From Nitrososphaerota archaeon (lineage in GTDB: Archaea; Thermoproteota; Nitrososphaeria; Nitrososphaerales; JACPRH01): a stretch of 64,000 bases of DNA. The position numbers and the translations under genes are program-made. The notes under the pieces are model-generated. The model was not told the origin of the DNA, ran no database searches, and worked only from the letters and a program-made list of their open reading frames with translations. The stretch is taken from positions 38,108 to 102,107 of the forward strand of contig JACPRH010000014.1 of NCBI GenBank assembly GCA_016190055.1, read 5' to 3'. Numbering within the stretch: the first letter of the stretch is position 1; each line of letters starts with the position of its first letter. This document shows positions 1 to 7,641 of the stretch, in pieces.

Positions 1-28
1 GACGGATCCGTGATCGGTGACGCTGACT

Positions 29-1390
29 CTATGAAGTATGCGTTTTAACATGCGCCTTGTAGAGATCAGGCAGATGCTTGGCGACCATGTCCATCATCTC
101 CCCGTCTGAGATCGGGATTATCCGTCCCTTATCCTCATACTGATCCATCACCCACTCGTAAATCTTCTTGATGCTAGGGTCAGTCTTCTGAACCGTCTCA
201 CCGTTGTCGAGACGGAGGTGGTTGTTTATCCAGAACACTATGCCGGCGAGCCCAGATGTCTTAGTTATCGCTACGCTCGGAGGTACGCCGAGTATCTTCC
301 TTGTGTCGAAGGGCAGGTAAATCTCCTCATTCTTCAGCAAACCATCAGCATGAATACCTGCACGTGTAACGTTGAAGTTCTCGCCCACGATCGGATAGTA
401 CTTCGGGATCTTGAAGTCCAGCTCCTCCTCGTAGTAGTGCGCAATCTCGGTTATCGTGCGTGTATCTATGCCCAAGTCAGAGTGCTTCAGCTCCATCAAC
501 TGAAGTAAAGCAGCCTCCAGCGGAGTATTACCTGTCCGCTCACCTATGCCTAGCAACGTACCGTTAACTGAAGAGGCACCGTAAAGCCAAGCCGCCGTAG
601 AGTTAGCGACAGCCATGTTGAAGTCGTTATGGCCGTGGAACTCCAGCCACTCGCTGGGAACACCAGCTTTGTGAGTCATGCTCCAAATCATCTTAGGAAT
701 GCTCCGAGGCAAAGTAGCGAAGGCGTATGGAACTCCGAGGCCAAGCGTATCGCACAGCCTGATCTTGACAGGCAACCCGTACTTCTCAGAGAGCCGCATC
801 ACCTTCTGAACAAACGGCACAACTACACGGTCAATGTCAGCTCTGGTGGCGTCTTCAAGATGGCAGCGGCAAGCGATACCGTTCCTGAGGCACTCATCTA
901 CAATTGAGAGATACTTGTCGAGAACCTGGCTACGAGGCTGCTGGAACTTGTAAAAGATATGGTAGTCAGAGATCGAGGTCAGTATCCCGGTTTCCTCAAG
1001 CTTCATCTCCTTCAGGATCTCGAAGTCACCGTGACTAGCACGTATCCAGCCGGTTACCTTCGGATACTCGTAGCCCCGCTCAAGACACCGCTTAACCGCC
1101 TCACGGTCAGTCTGCGAATACAGGAAGAACTCTGAGAACCGGATAATTCCCTGCGGCCCTCCAAGCCGATGCATGAAATCATACAGCTTGACAATCTGCT
1201 CCGCAGTGAAGGGCGCGTAACCCTGCTGCCCATCTCGGAAGGTTGTGTCTGTAACAAAGATCTCCTTCGGCATGTTAGGTGGAACATCCTTGTGATCAAA
1301 GACGAGCCGAGGAATTTCATCGTAGGGGAACAGATCCTTCATAAGATCCGGTTCAGGTATATTTTCAACCTCTAGGTCAGTAGGCTTCAT
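29..1390 (-). CDS. DRE-TIM metallolyase family condensing enzyme, candidate Re-type citrate synthase
   Basis: A 453-residue protein of the 2-isopropylmalate/homocitrate synthase (HMGL-like TIM barrel) family. The N-terminal signature reads DTTFRDGQQ near residue 48, and a metal-binding HGHND stands in the middle. The family condenses acetyl-CoA with a 2-oxoacid. The F in DTTFRDGQQ (instead of DTTLRDGEQ) and the lack of a C-terminal LeuA regulatory domain resemble Re-citrate synthases as I recall them, so citrate formation from oxaloacetate is my preferred guess; homocitrate, citramalate or isopropylmalate synthase remain possible. It is monocistronic on the minus strand. The ATG start lies about 360 bases from the divergent next gene. 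Family assignment is sure; substrate is inference. Confidence 0.85.
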   Translation of the reverse strand: MKPTDLEVENIPEPDLMKDLFPYDEIPRLVFDHKDVPPNMPKEIFVTDTTFRDGQQGYAPFTAEQIVKLYDFMHRLGGPQGIIRFSEFFLYSQTDREAVKRCLERGYEYPKVTGWIRASHGDFEILKEMKLEETGILTSISDYHIFYKFQQPRSQVLDKYLSIVDECLRNGIACRCHLEDATRADIDRVVVPFVQKVMRLSEKYGLPVKIRLCDTLGLGVPYAFATLPRSIPKMIWSMTHKAGVPSEWLEFHGHNDFNMAVANSTAAWLYGASSVNGTLLGIGERTGNTPLEAALLQLMELKHSDLGIDTRTITEIAHYYEEELDFKIPKYYPIVGENFNVTRAGIHADGLLKNEEIYLPFDTRKILGVPPSVAITKTSGLAGIVFWINNHLRLDNGETVQKTDPSIKKIYEWVMDQYEDKGRIIPISDGEMMDMVAKHLPDLYKAHVKTHTS

Positions 1391-1747
1391 TTACATGCAC
1401 CGCTCCAAGATGGCATCAACTGTAAGTTCAATACGTGCCCTAAACAGCTTCAAGTCTCGTGGTTGAGGGGTCACCTTACTAACATATTATGCTTATCCCT
1501 TACATATAACTAGCGCACCTAAGCAGCCATCTCAAGCACAGAGGACAATACTGGTCAAAGGGATCTGTTAAATGGCGTTACCCGCTTCTTAAACTCTAAT
1601 TTTTGAGTAATCCTTGATTCGGCGCCTCACATTGGACCCGCTCACCTAGAACCTCGCTAATCGTTTCGAGCAGAAATCATTCGTCATCCGGTTCCGGCAG
1701 AAAAGAGATATTGGCTAAGAAGGCGCTTCCCACTATACGAATAAGAT
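1391..1747. other. intergenic stretch between divergent genes
   Basis: About 357 bases separate the citrate/homocitrate-type synthase (leftward) and the nitroreductase (rightward). AT-rich patches near 1480-1515 could hold the leftward promoter. I see no convincing gene, RNA or repeat here. Confidence 0.5.
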
Positions 1748-2482
1748 TTGAGAAGTATCAGAACCCGAATCCTGCTTCCAATAATAATACTAATCATCGC
1801 CGCTACTAGTGTGATTCTAGGAACTACTTACCTAACTTCACCACCCCAAACTCAGGTAAATGAAACCGTCAAAGGTGAAGTCGCCCTGCCTAAGCCGATT
1901 ACGGCAGGCACAGTTTCTGTTGAGGAAGCCCTTGAGCGACGCGCCTCGATACGAAACTATACTGATCAGCCCATTACAATGCAGCAGGTCTCACAGCTCC
2001 TTTGGGCAGCCCAAGGCATAACGCGACCGTCATGGGGAGGCCGCACAGCACCATCAGCAGGCGGAACCTACCCCTTAGAAGTATACCTAGTCGTAGCAAA
2101 GAACGGCGTAGAGGGGTTGACTGCAGGCGTATACCAGTATATCCCTCAGAGACACGAGATTACCTTAACAGTATTAGGCGACCGGGTTTCCAATCTCTCT
2201 GCTGCTGCGCTTAACCAATCGTGGGTGGCAGATGCAAGAATCAACATCGTGATAGCTGCGGTCTACGAGCGAACTACAGACAGATATGGTGAGAGAGGTG
2301 TTCAGTACGTACATATGGAGGCGGGGCACGCTGCCCAAAATCTCTACCTTGAAGCCACCGCGCTCAATCTTGGAATGGTATCAATAGGAGCGTTCAACGA
2401 TGAGCAGGTTCAAAAGGTGTGTGAGCTGCCAAAGGAGCAGAAGCCGCTCTACGTCATCCCAATAGGCCATCCGCGCAGCTGA
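1748..2482 (+). CDS. SagB-type nitroreductase-like dehydrogenase, membrane anchored
   Basis: A 244-residue protein. Residues ~7-28 form a hydrophobic signal or anchor segment. The rest is a nitroreductase fold of the SagB type: RRASIRNYTDQPI near residue 63 (the usual FMN-binding start), a Gly/Ser-rich TAPSAGGTYPLEVY segment, and a C-terminal IGAFNDEQV stretch. The family uses FMN for oxidations such as azoline to azole conversion, but many members have unknown substrates. The start is TTG. No cyclodehydratase or peptide precursor is adjacent, so a role in a modified peptide pathway is not supported. The N-terminal segment implies action at or outside the membrane. Confidence 0.8.
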   Translation: MRSIRTRILLPIIILIIAATSVILGTTYLTSPPQTQVNETVKGEVALPKPITAGTVSVEEALERRASIRNYTDQPITMQQVSQLLWAAQGITRPSWGGRTAPSAGGTYPLEVYLVVAKNGVEGLTAGVYQYIPQRHEITLTVLGDRVSNLSAAALNQSWVADARINIVIAAVYERTTDRYGERGVQYVHMEAGHAAQNLYLEATALNLGMVSIGAFNDEQVQKVCELPKEQKPLYVIPIGHPRS

Positions 2483-2547
2483 TATCCAGTAGCCCAAGGG
2501 TTAGTTCATCATAGTAGACAATAAGTGGATGTTGCTCATCTTACTAA

Positions 2548-2639
2548 AGTCAATCTATCCTTTGGCGGAAATCGTCCAGTGACTATTCGAGAAGTTGAAC
2601 AGGATGCAACCAAGACTTTCGCCAAAGTATAGACTGACT
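2548..2639. repeat. 24-bp imperfect inverted repeat with 44-base spacer
   Basis: The arms are 2548-2571 and 2616-2639. Each reads AGTCA(A/G)TCTAT(C/A)CTTTGG on its own strand, followed by CG(G/A)AA, with four mismatches in 24. The transcript would form a long hairpin. A 35-codon GTG-started frame (2525-2632) also runs through it, ending in KTFAKV, so it may be a gene scrap or miniature element rather than a terminator. There is no T-tract. Confidence 0.6.
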
Positions 2640-2719
2640 CTAACTAATAATACGTACCGATATTAAATGACCTGGAATCATCAAACGGTACATGTCTGTA
2701 GAAGTTTCATATAAATGAG

Positions 2720-2729
2720 GCTTTTATAT
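2720..2729 (+). promoter_or_regulatory. TATA-like promoter element of the DUF166 gene
   Basis: CTTTTATAT lies about 31 bases before the ATG at 2760, the expected distance for a leaderless archaeal transcript. It argues against the upstream ATG at 2715. Confidence 0.45.
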
Positions 2730-2759
2730 TTAGATGTCGTAATTACAACTGAATACAGT

Positions 2760-3536
2760 ATGAAAATTTATGCGCTCCTCTCTGGGAGATTTGGAGAGAA
2801 GGTAATCGGTAACCTTGTGAACCTTTCAAACTTTTGCAGGGTCTGTGGAGCAACCTGCAATTACTGCCGCTCCGGGCAGCCCTCGTTCGGCCCTAGCATC
2901 TCAGGTATCCACAATGCGTCGAACGATATCCCATCAGTTCTGGACGATCCAGAGAGTTATCTGCCAAAGAACCCACCTCAAGTAGACATCATACTCCCTA
3001 TTGGAATACACCTAGACATGCTTGCAGTCATGCCTAAGCTGGTTAAGATGACAGGCGCCAGAGGAGTAATCGTACCGATTGAGGACGTCGGCTGGTGCCC
3101 ACAGAAAATGCATCAAAGCCTAAAGAAGGAGTTAGATGAGATGGGAGTTGAAAGTGCCTTCCCGAAACCCTTCTGCGCTCTAGAGGAGAACGGCTCGCCG
3201 GTCATCGATAGCTTCGTCAGAGAGTTCAAAATCGGTCGACCTCAGCTTGCAGCCAAAATCCGTGACGGAGTTATCTGTGAAGTCAAGGTCGTCCGAAGCG
3301 CTCCCTGCGGCAGCACTTGGTTCACAGCCCACGAAATCAACAAGCTAAAGATAGACAGCTTGGATAAGGTGGTCTGGAAATCTCATCGCGGATACCCTTG
3401 CACAGCCGGCATGCACATAGATCCTGAAACAGGAGAACCGTTCCTGAACTTATCCGGTCAAATCATTCTAGACGCTGTACACAACGCCCTCTCAATGGAA
3501 CACGAAACAGCCCCACTTATCAGAAGACGAGACTAA
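2760..3536 (+). CDS. DUF166 family protein
   Basis: About 258 residues from the preferred start. It matches the archaeal DUF166 family (sometimes labelled thymidylate-synthase-like; function unknown to me). The N-terminus MKIYALLSGRFGEKVI is the typical family start. A Cys cluster C26-x2-C29-x3-C33-x2-C36 follows, with further Cys in SAPCGST and GYPCTAG, suggesting metal or FeS binding. An upstream in-frame ATG at 2715 would add 15 residues, but a TATA-like CTTTTATAT at 2720-2729 lies inside that extension and is correctly spaced for a leaderless transcript starting at 2760. The gene stands alone; the next gene converges on it. Confidence 0.75.
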   Translation: MKIYALLSGRFGEKVIGNLVNLSNFCRVCGATCNYCRSGQPSFGPSISGIHNASNDIPSVLDDPESYLPKNPPQVDIILPIGIHLDMLAVMPKLVKMTGARGVIVPIEDVGWCPQKMHQSLKKELDEMGVESAFPKPFCALEENGSPVIDSFVREFKIGRPQLAAKIRDGVICEVKVVRSAPCGSTWFTAHEINKLKIDSLDKVVWKSHRGYPCTAGMHIDPETGEPFLNLSGQIILDAVHNALSMEHETAPLIRRRD

Positions 3537-3580
3537 ACAAGCAAACGGCCACCAACAGCTAGATAGCAAGCAAGTAGGTT

Positions 3581-4963
3581 TCAACCTGTAAGGCTACGTA
3601 TTGGCGACGGGATTTGACCGCCTCGTCTCACGAATCTCGCCGAGCTGAAGCGGCTGACAGGCATAACTACGCTTGAACCTAGGAGACCTCCGAAGTCCAC
3701 GTGATCTCCTGCCTTCTTACCTGGTACGGGTATTATGCGGACTCCCAGCGGTTTGTTGTTAATCATCCCGATGGCCATTTCATCTAGGATAATGGCGGCA
3801 ATAGTCTCTACGGACGTATCTCCTGGAATTGTCACCATATCAAGCCCCACGGAGCAGACAGAGGTCATCGCCTCAAGCTTCTCAATCGACAAAGCACCCT
3901 TCTCAGCAGCTTCAACCATCCCTGAATCCTCGCTGACAGGGATGAAGGCCCCACTCATGCCGCCGACGAACGAGGTGGCCATGCTTCCACCCTTCTTCAC
4001 AGCATCAGTCAACAAGGCGATGGCCGCAGTGGAGCCTGGTGCTCCGCAGTATTCGATGCCCATTGCTTCAATGATGTTCGCGATGCTCTCGCCCTCAGCG
4101 GGTGTTGGGGCGAGAGAAAGATCAACTATGCCGAACTTTACGTTCAAACGCTTCGCAACCTCGCGGCCGATCAGCTCTCCGACACGTGTAATCTTGAAGG
4201 AGGCCCGCTTAATCTTCTCAGCCAAGGCCCTGAAATCGAGGTCATCACTCTTCTCCACGATCACTCGAATTACACCGGGTCCGCTAATACCAACGTTAAG
4301 AGTCGCCTCAGCTTCCCCTACGCCATGGTAGGCACCAGGCATGAAGGGCGTGTCGGGCGGCGAGTTAACGTAGACGCCGAGCTTGGCGCAGCCTACGCCG
4401 CTTCTGCTCCTAGTCAACTCAGCGGTCTCATGGATGACTTCACCCATCTTCAACGCCGCGTCAACATTAATTCCAGCTCGGCTCTCCGCAATATTTACGC
4501 AGGAGCAGACCCGTTCAGTAGAGCTTAGAGCCTTAGGAATAGAGTTGATGAGAGCAATATCTCCGCCTGTCCAGCCTTTCTGGACTATGGCGCCGTATCC
4601 GCCTAGATAGTCCACCCCGACCTTTTCAGCGGCGCGGTTCAGCGTCTCAGCGATGCCGATTGCTCGTGACACCGCCTCCTCGGCAGTTAGTCCAGCAACA
4701 GCGGATTCGAGTAGAAGCGCTACAGGCGTAACTGAGAGCCGTTTGTTAACTATAGGGATTCCGTATCGGTACTCAACGTCTTTAGCTTCATCAAGCAGAT
4801 GCTCAGCCACAGTAGTGACCTTGGAGTAGATGCGGGATTTCATCGCATCATAGTCTCTGTCGACGCAGTCGAGCAGGTTGATGCCGAGCGTGACGGTGCG
4901 GATGTTTAGCTTGTTGAGATGAATCATCTCAAATGTTTCGACGACCTCATCTTTCGAGAACAA
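3581..4963 (-). CDS. PFL family protein, UPF0210
   Basis: A 460-residue UPF0210 (PFL-like glycyl-radical-fold) protein. Typical features are the opening TFEMIHLNKLNIRTVTLGINLLDC, the central GGYGAIVQKGWTGGD, and the C-terminal RRGGQIPSPIRSLTG. The function is unproven. The family is regularly paired with a small ACT-domain protein (UPF0237), as it is here: the ACT gene lies 32 bases upstream on the same strand. The conserved pair suggests regulation of the UPF0210 protein by a small ligand sensed through ACT. Full length compared with the family (~450). Confidence 0.88.
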   Translation of the reverse strand: MFSKDEVVETFEMIHLNKLNIRTVTLGINLLDCVDRDYDAMKSRIYSKVTTVAEHLLDEAKDVEYRYGIPIVNKRLSVTPVALLLESAVAGLTAEEAVSRAIGIAETLNRAAEKVGVDYLGGYGAIVQKGWTGGDIALINSIPKALSSTERVCSCVNIAESRAGINVDAALKMGEVIHETAELTRSRSGVGCAKLGVYVNSPPDTPFMPGAYHGVGEAEATLNVGISGPGVIRVIVEKSDDLDFRALAEKIKRASFKITRVGELIGREVAKRLNVKFGIVDLSLAPTPAEGESIANIIEAMGIEYCGAPGSTAAIALLTDAVKKGGSMATSFVGGMSGAFIPVSEDSGMVEAAEKGALSIEKLEAMTSVCSVGLDMVTIPGDTSVETIAAIILDEMAIGMINNKPLGVRIIPVPGKKAGDHVDFGGLLGSSVVMPVSRFSSARFVRRGGQIPSPIRSLTG

Positions 4964-4995
4964 GCCTAGATCACCCCTCTTCCTTTTCCTTCCCG

Positions 4996-5310
4996 CTAGA
5001 TTCGGTGCATATATCGGAAGACATCTTCATGCTGAGCTATAACTTGAACGCCGAGCTCCTCACCTTTCTGCTTAAGCACATTCTGCAGATCAGCCATCTT
5101 CAAATTTGCCTTAGAGATGTCAATCAGCATAACCATGACGAAGGAGCCGCCCATCTCAGATGAGGTAAGCTCGATGATGTTGGCATTATGCTCAGCCAAG
5201 ACAGCGGAGATACCTGCGACAATACCTACGCGGTCTTGCCCAAGCGCGGTGACGATTATCCGTTCCTCTCCCACCATCGTCTTCTTCATAAGCACACCCT
5301 CTTCCGCCAC
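4996..5310 (-). CDS. ACT domain protein, UPF0237
   Basis: 104 residues, a single ACT domain: RIIVTALGQDRVGIVAGISAVLAEHNANIIEL at residues ~18-49, with the usual VGIVAGIS ligand-binding turn. It belongs to UPF0237, the partner of UPF0210, and the two genes form a likely operon. Family proteins usually begin near the second in-frame ATG (5289, MKKTMVGEE), which would give 97 residues; the longer start is equally open. Confidence 0.85.
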   Translation of the reverse strand: MAEEGVLMKKTMVGEERIIVTALGQDRVGIVAGISAVLAEHNANIIELTSSEMGGSFVMVMLIDISKANLKMADLQNVLKQKGEELGVQVIAQHEDVFRYMHRI

Positions 5311-5383
5311 GATGCCTCAAGCACCGCTTAAATGTTCCCATCTTTCCGGAAGTAGTTCTGTTTACGTCTCACTGCTAGACCGC

Positions 5384-5557
5384 TTAGAAGAGTTCGTCTT
5401 CCTCTCTAACATCCTCTTCCTTTAACGGCAGCTTCTTCAACACGCCAAGCCGGTGTCCGCAGTTAGGGCATTTCAGCAACCGGTAGGTCGAAGAGTTCTG
5501 TGGGCCCGGCTCCTCCTTATACTGAAGGTTACATTCAAGGCAGAAATACTCATCCAT
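5384..5557 (-). CDS. small zinc-ribbon protein
   Basis: A 57-residue protein beginning MDEYFCLECNLQYKEEP. It has two Cys knuckles, C6-x2-C9 and C30-x2-C33 (CPNCGHRLGV), then an acidic tail ending EEDVREEDELF. This is a classic single zinc ribbon. It lies 73 bases upstream of the ACT protein on the same strand and may head that operon. It has an ATG start, consistent codon use and a complete motif pair. Role unknown; nucleic-acid or protein contact is typical of the fold. Confidence 0.7.
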   Translation of the reverse strand: MDEYFCLECNLQYKEEPGPQNSSTYRLLKCPNCGHRLGVLKKLPLKEEDVREEDELF

Positions 5558-5707
5558 CTCAGTCTATAGACACCTGAGAAGTAGATGGTGCTGCTAAGAT
5601 ATATTCAGCTGTCCCGCAACCTATCAAAAGCGGGCCTTGTTTGACACACCAACACCGTTTACTGCTCCCGCATCTTCAGTGATTCGTTGATCGATCCAGT
5701 TTCTACA

Positions 5708-5720
5708 GAGTTAGATATAT
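5708..5720 (+). promoter_or_regulatory. TATA-box region of the HTH gene
   Basis: TTAGATATATATG lies about 35 bases before the ATG at 5752, suitable for an archaeal promoter with little or no leader. Confidence 0.45.
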
Positions 5721-5751
5721 ATGCCAGCTCTATCACCTCTACCATGACGCA

Positions 5752-6153
5752 ATGAACGAAGCAACACCGAAACTTCTACCGGAAGAACTAGCTGTAAAAT
5801 CAGCCCTCCCCGCACTACGGGCAAGTATAGCCAAGGAGCTAATGGAAAAGCACGGAATGACGCAGACCCAGATAGCTGATTTACTCGGAGTAACTCAGAC
5901 AGCAGTCAGCTACTACCTCCGCGATAAAAGAGGCTTCGGCGCCAGAGACTCAGTGCAAGAAGAAGAAGTAAGAAAAACCATCACAGAAATCGCGTTGATG
6001 CTATCACAGAAAGAAGTCAACCGCAGAGCAGTAGCCACAAAATTCACAGAAGCCCTCCTCTACATCCGAAGACACAGACTCCTCTGCAACGTCCACAAAC
6101 AGTTCGAACCCCAACTAGACCTCACAGCCTGCGACGTCTGCGACACCTCCTAA
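5752..6153 (+). CDS. ThiR-like helix-turn-helix regulator without ligand domain
   Basis: 133 residues. Residues ~15-60 form a Cro/XRE-like HTH (MTQTQIADLLGVTQTAVSYYL). The C-terminus has C-x2-H and C-x2-C (LCNVH ... ACDVCD). The same order is found in the N-terminal half of the ThiN-fused regulator at 20825-21787 (SQSRIASLLGITQASVSMYL, then CPIH ... CDVC). So this looks like a short paralogue of the thiamine regulator that has no ThiN sensor. The Cys/His pattern may bind zinc. Target unknown; it stands alone with a good TATA box. Confidence 0.75.
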   Translation: MNEATPKLLPEELAVKSALPALRASIAKELMEKHGMTQTQIADLLGVTQTAVSYYLRDKRGFGARDSVQEEEVRKTITEIALMLSQKEVNRRAVATKFTEALLYIRRHRLLCNVHKQFEPQLDLTACDVCDTS

Positions 6154-6319
6154 GAAAAAATATCGCGTTTAACCTAACTGCGGTCAGCGTCGACTCTTTG
6201 AACGATCGTCCAATAGACACCTTCTCTCCAGTCTTAATCATGAAAGAGCGAACAAAACCTAGTATTGGAATTATTTAGTTCAACAGTGAAGCACTTGCGT
6301 CCTACGAAAAATATCAGGC

Positions 6320-6387
6320 GCAGGCATGTGGCTCCTGCACCGTGGGGAATATACTAACCAGCCTGTTGCGGGCCGCCACAACCCCAC
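6320..6387 (+). ncRNA. possible structured RNA (two hairpins)
   Basis: Inside the 361-base gap 6154-6514 two GC-rich foldable segments sit side by side. GCAGG (6320-6324) pairs with CCTGC (6334-6338). GTGGGG (6342-6347) pairs with CCCCAC (6382-6387), enclosing GCC...GGC, with an ACA trinucleotide shortly after. An H/ACA guide would look roughly like this, but I see no clear k-turn. The rest of the gap shows nothing else. Confidence 0.25.
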
Positions 6388-6514
6388 CTTCACAGCGCAC
6401 GACGTATTGTGAAGTTCAGAACAGCCTTATCCTCAATAAATATAAGTTTATCTCAACAATAGAGAAGTAACCGCGTCTCCGCAATAATGCTCAGAAAAAT
6501 CGGTTAGTAGTAAA

Positions 6515-6616
6515 TGGGGTCGGTGGGATTTGAACCCACGTTCACATGGGATCTCGAACCGCTACAGGTCAGGGTACCCGAGCCATGCATCTTAGACCAT
6601 GCTCGACTACGACCCC
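6515..6616 (-). tRNA. tRNA-Pro (CGG) with intron
   Basis: Acceptor GGGGTCG/CGACCCC, D arm, anticodon stem CATGG/CCATG, T arm GTGGG-TTCAAAT-CCCAC and discriminator A are all present. The anticodon loop is C-T-CGG-G then C, split after position 37 by a 26-base intron. A bulge-helix-bulge is visible: the central helix CTCG/CGAG is flanked by bulges GG|T and AT|C, which gives exact 37/38 splice sites. The CGG anticodon with G37 fits proline (CCG codon). Confidence 0.85.
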
Positions 6617-6728
6617 AGAGAACCTGACCGAAAAAGAACCTAATTAAATTAATCCTTTCACTCACTGCCAAATGTGAACGTAAAGGTTAATAGCTCACCT
6701 AAAAGATGGCGTAACAGCCTCGGATCGT

Positions 6729-6839
6729 GCCTCGGTGCCTCACATCGAGGAGAGAGAGCTCAGTCTGGTAGAGCACCACCTTGGTAGATCAACAGATACA
6801 GAGAGGTGGGGGTCCCGGGTCCAAATCCCGGCCGAGGCT
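6729..6839 (+). tRNA. tRNA-Thr (GGT) with two insertions
   Basis: D arm GCTC...GAGC, anticodon stem CCACC/GGTGG, loop T-T-GGT-A then A, variable GGGTC, T stem CCGGG/CCCGG and acceptor 3' strand CCGAGGC fit tRNA-Thr. A 17-base insertion interrupts the loop after position 37. A second insertion separates the 5' acceptor strand GCCTCGG from the D stem. Two identical GCCTCGG copies (6717 and 6729) could be the 5' end, so the first intron is about 20 or 32 bases. The T loop is TCCAAAT rather than TTCAAAT, so position 55 is C. Confidence 0.75.
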
Positions 6840-6910
6840 CCTCTACAATTAATCTTAGAATAAGAAGTGAAAGAAAAAAGGTAGCGAAGGGAGTCGCTTG
6901 CAGGCTCGCT

Positions 6911-7501
6911 TTACTCGATTTTGATTTTTTGGCCTTGAGGCTTCTCCGCGCCAGTTTTCTTTATTGTGATATCTAGTATTCCGTTCTTGTAGCTCGCTTT
7001 GATGCTGTCAGCTTTAACCTCAGTGGGCAGTTCGACCTTCTTGTAGTACTTCCTCGGGGCTTCTACTGAGATTACCAGTGATTTGTCTTCGAGATTGAGG
7101 TTTATGTTCTCCTTCTCGACGCCTGGTAGCTCCGCGATGATTCTTACCTGATCCTTTTCATCAAAGACGTCTACTAGTGGTTCACGCTTCTCGCTTAGTT
7201 CAATAGGTTCTCTTCCGCGTGGAGAAGGCTTGATGTTTCCGAATTCACGAACCACTGGTTTGCCATCAGGCCCGACTGTGACTGAATACCCGTAGACGAA
7301 GGGACCTATTTCACGGACTTTGCCCCCGCCGGGGAGATCTCGCTCTCTGACAAGTTCTTTAGGCACGTTTTTCTGGATGTCTTTGAATGCTTCTTCAAAG
7401 TACCTGTCCATTTCTTCGAAGTAGTCCTCCAGTTCTCTGTCGAAGGGTGAGAAGAATGGGAGACGTTTTCTACGAGACCGATTTGGGAAATCTTCGGACA
7501 T
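6911..7501 (-). CDS. Hsp20/alpha-crystallin family small heat-shock protein
   Basis: 196 residues. The C-terminal half (from ~residue 100) is an alpha-crystallin domain: PLVDVFDEKDQVRIIAELPGV, then LVISVEAPRKYYKKVELP and YKNGILDITIKK. The N-terminal part is acidic and Phe/Asp-rich (FSPFDRELEDYFEEMDRYFEEAF), as in archaeal Hsp20 relatives. It holds unfolding proteins in soluble form. No partner chaperone is adjacent. A winged-helix regulator lies just upstream on the same strand, 140 bases away. Confidence 0.88.
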   Translation of the reverse strand: MSEDFPNRSRRKRLPFFSPFDRELEDYFEEMDRYFEEAFKDIQKNVPKELVRERDLPGGGKVREIGPFVYGYSVTVGPDGKPVVREFGNIKPSPRGREPIELSEKREPLVDVFDEKDQVRIIAELPGVEKENINLNLEDKSLVISVEAPRKYYKKVELPTEVKADSIKASYKNGILDITIKKTGAEKPQGQKIKIE

Positions 7502-7641
7502 TTACTCCTTCAACCTCCGTTGGTTAGGAGAATTAGAGTGGCTTCCCGATATTTTAATTGAGCTGCTGTTTTGCAGATTCTCGCAAGCCATAGTTAGTCA
7601 CCTTTAGTTAGTAACCTTATGTATTTATATGTTGTGCGCTA

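Noticed and set aside
3735..4331. 198-codon open frame opposite the UPF0210 gene
   Set aside because: Opposite-strand shadow of a conserved gene; Ser/Pro-rich without a domain.
6729..6839. tRNA-Pro(TGG) reading of the plus-strand tRNA
   Set aside because: Shifting the loop to give TGG breaks the CCACC/GGTGG stem and U33; Thr(GGT) keeps both.
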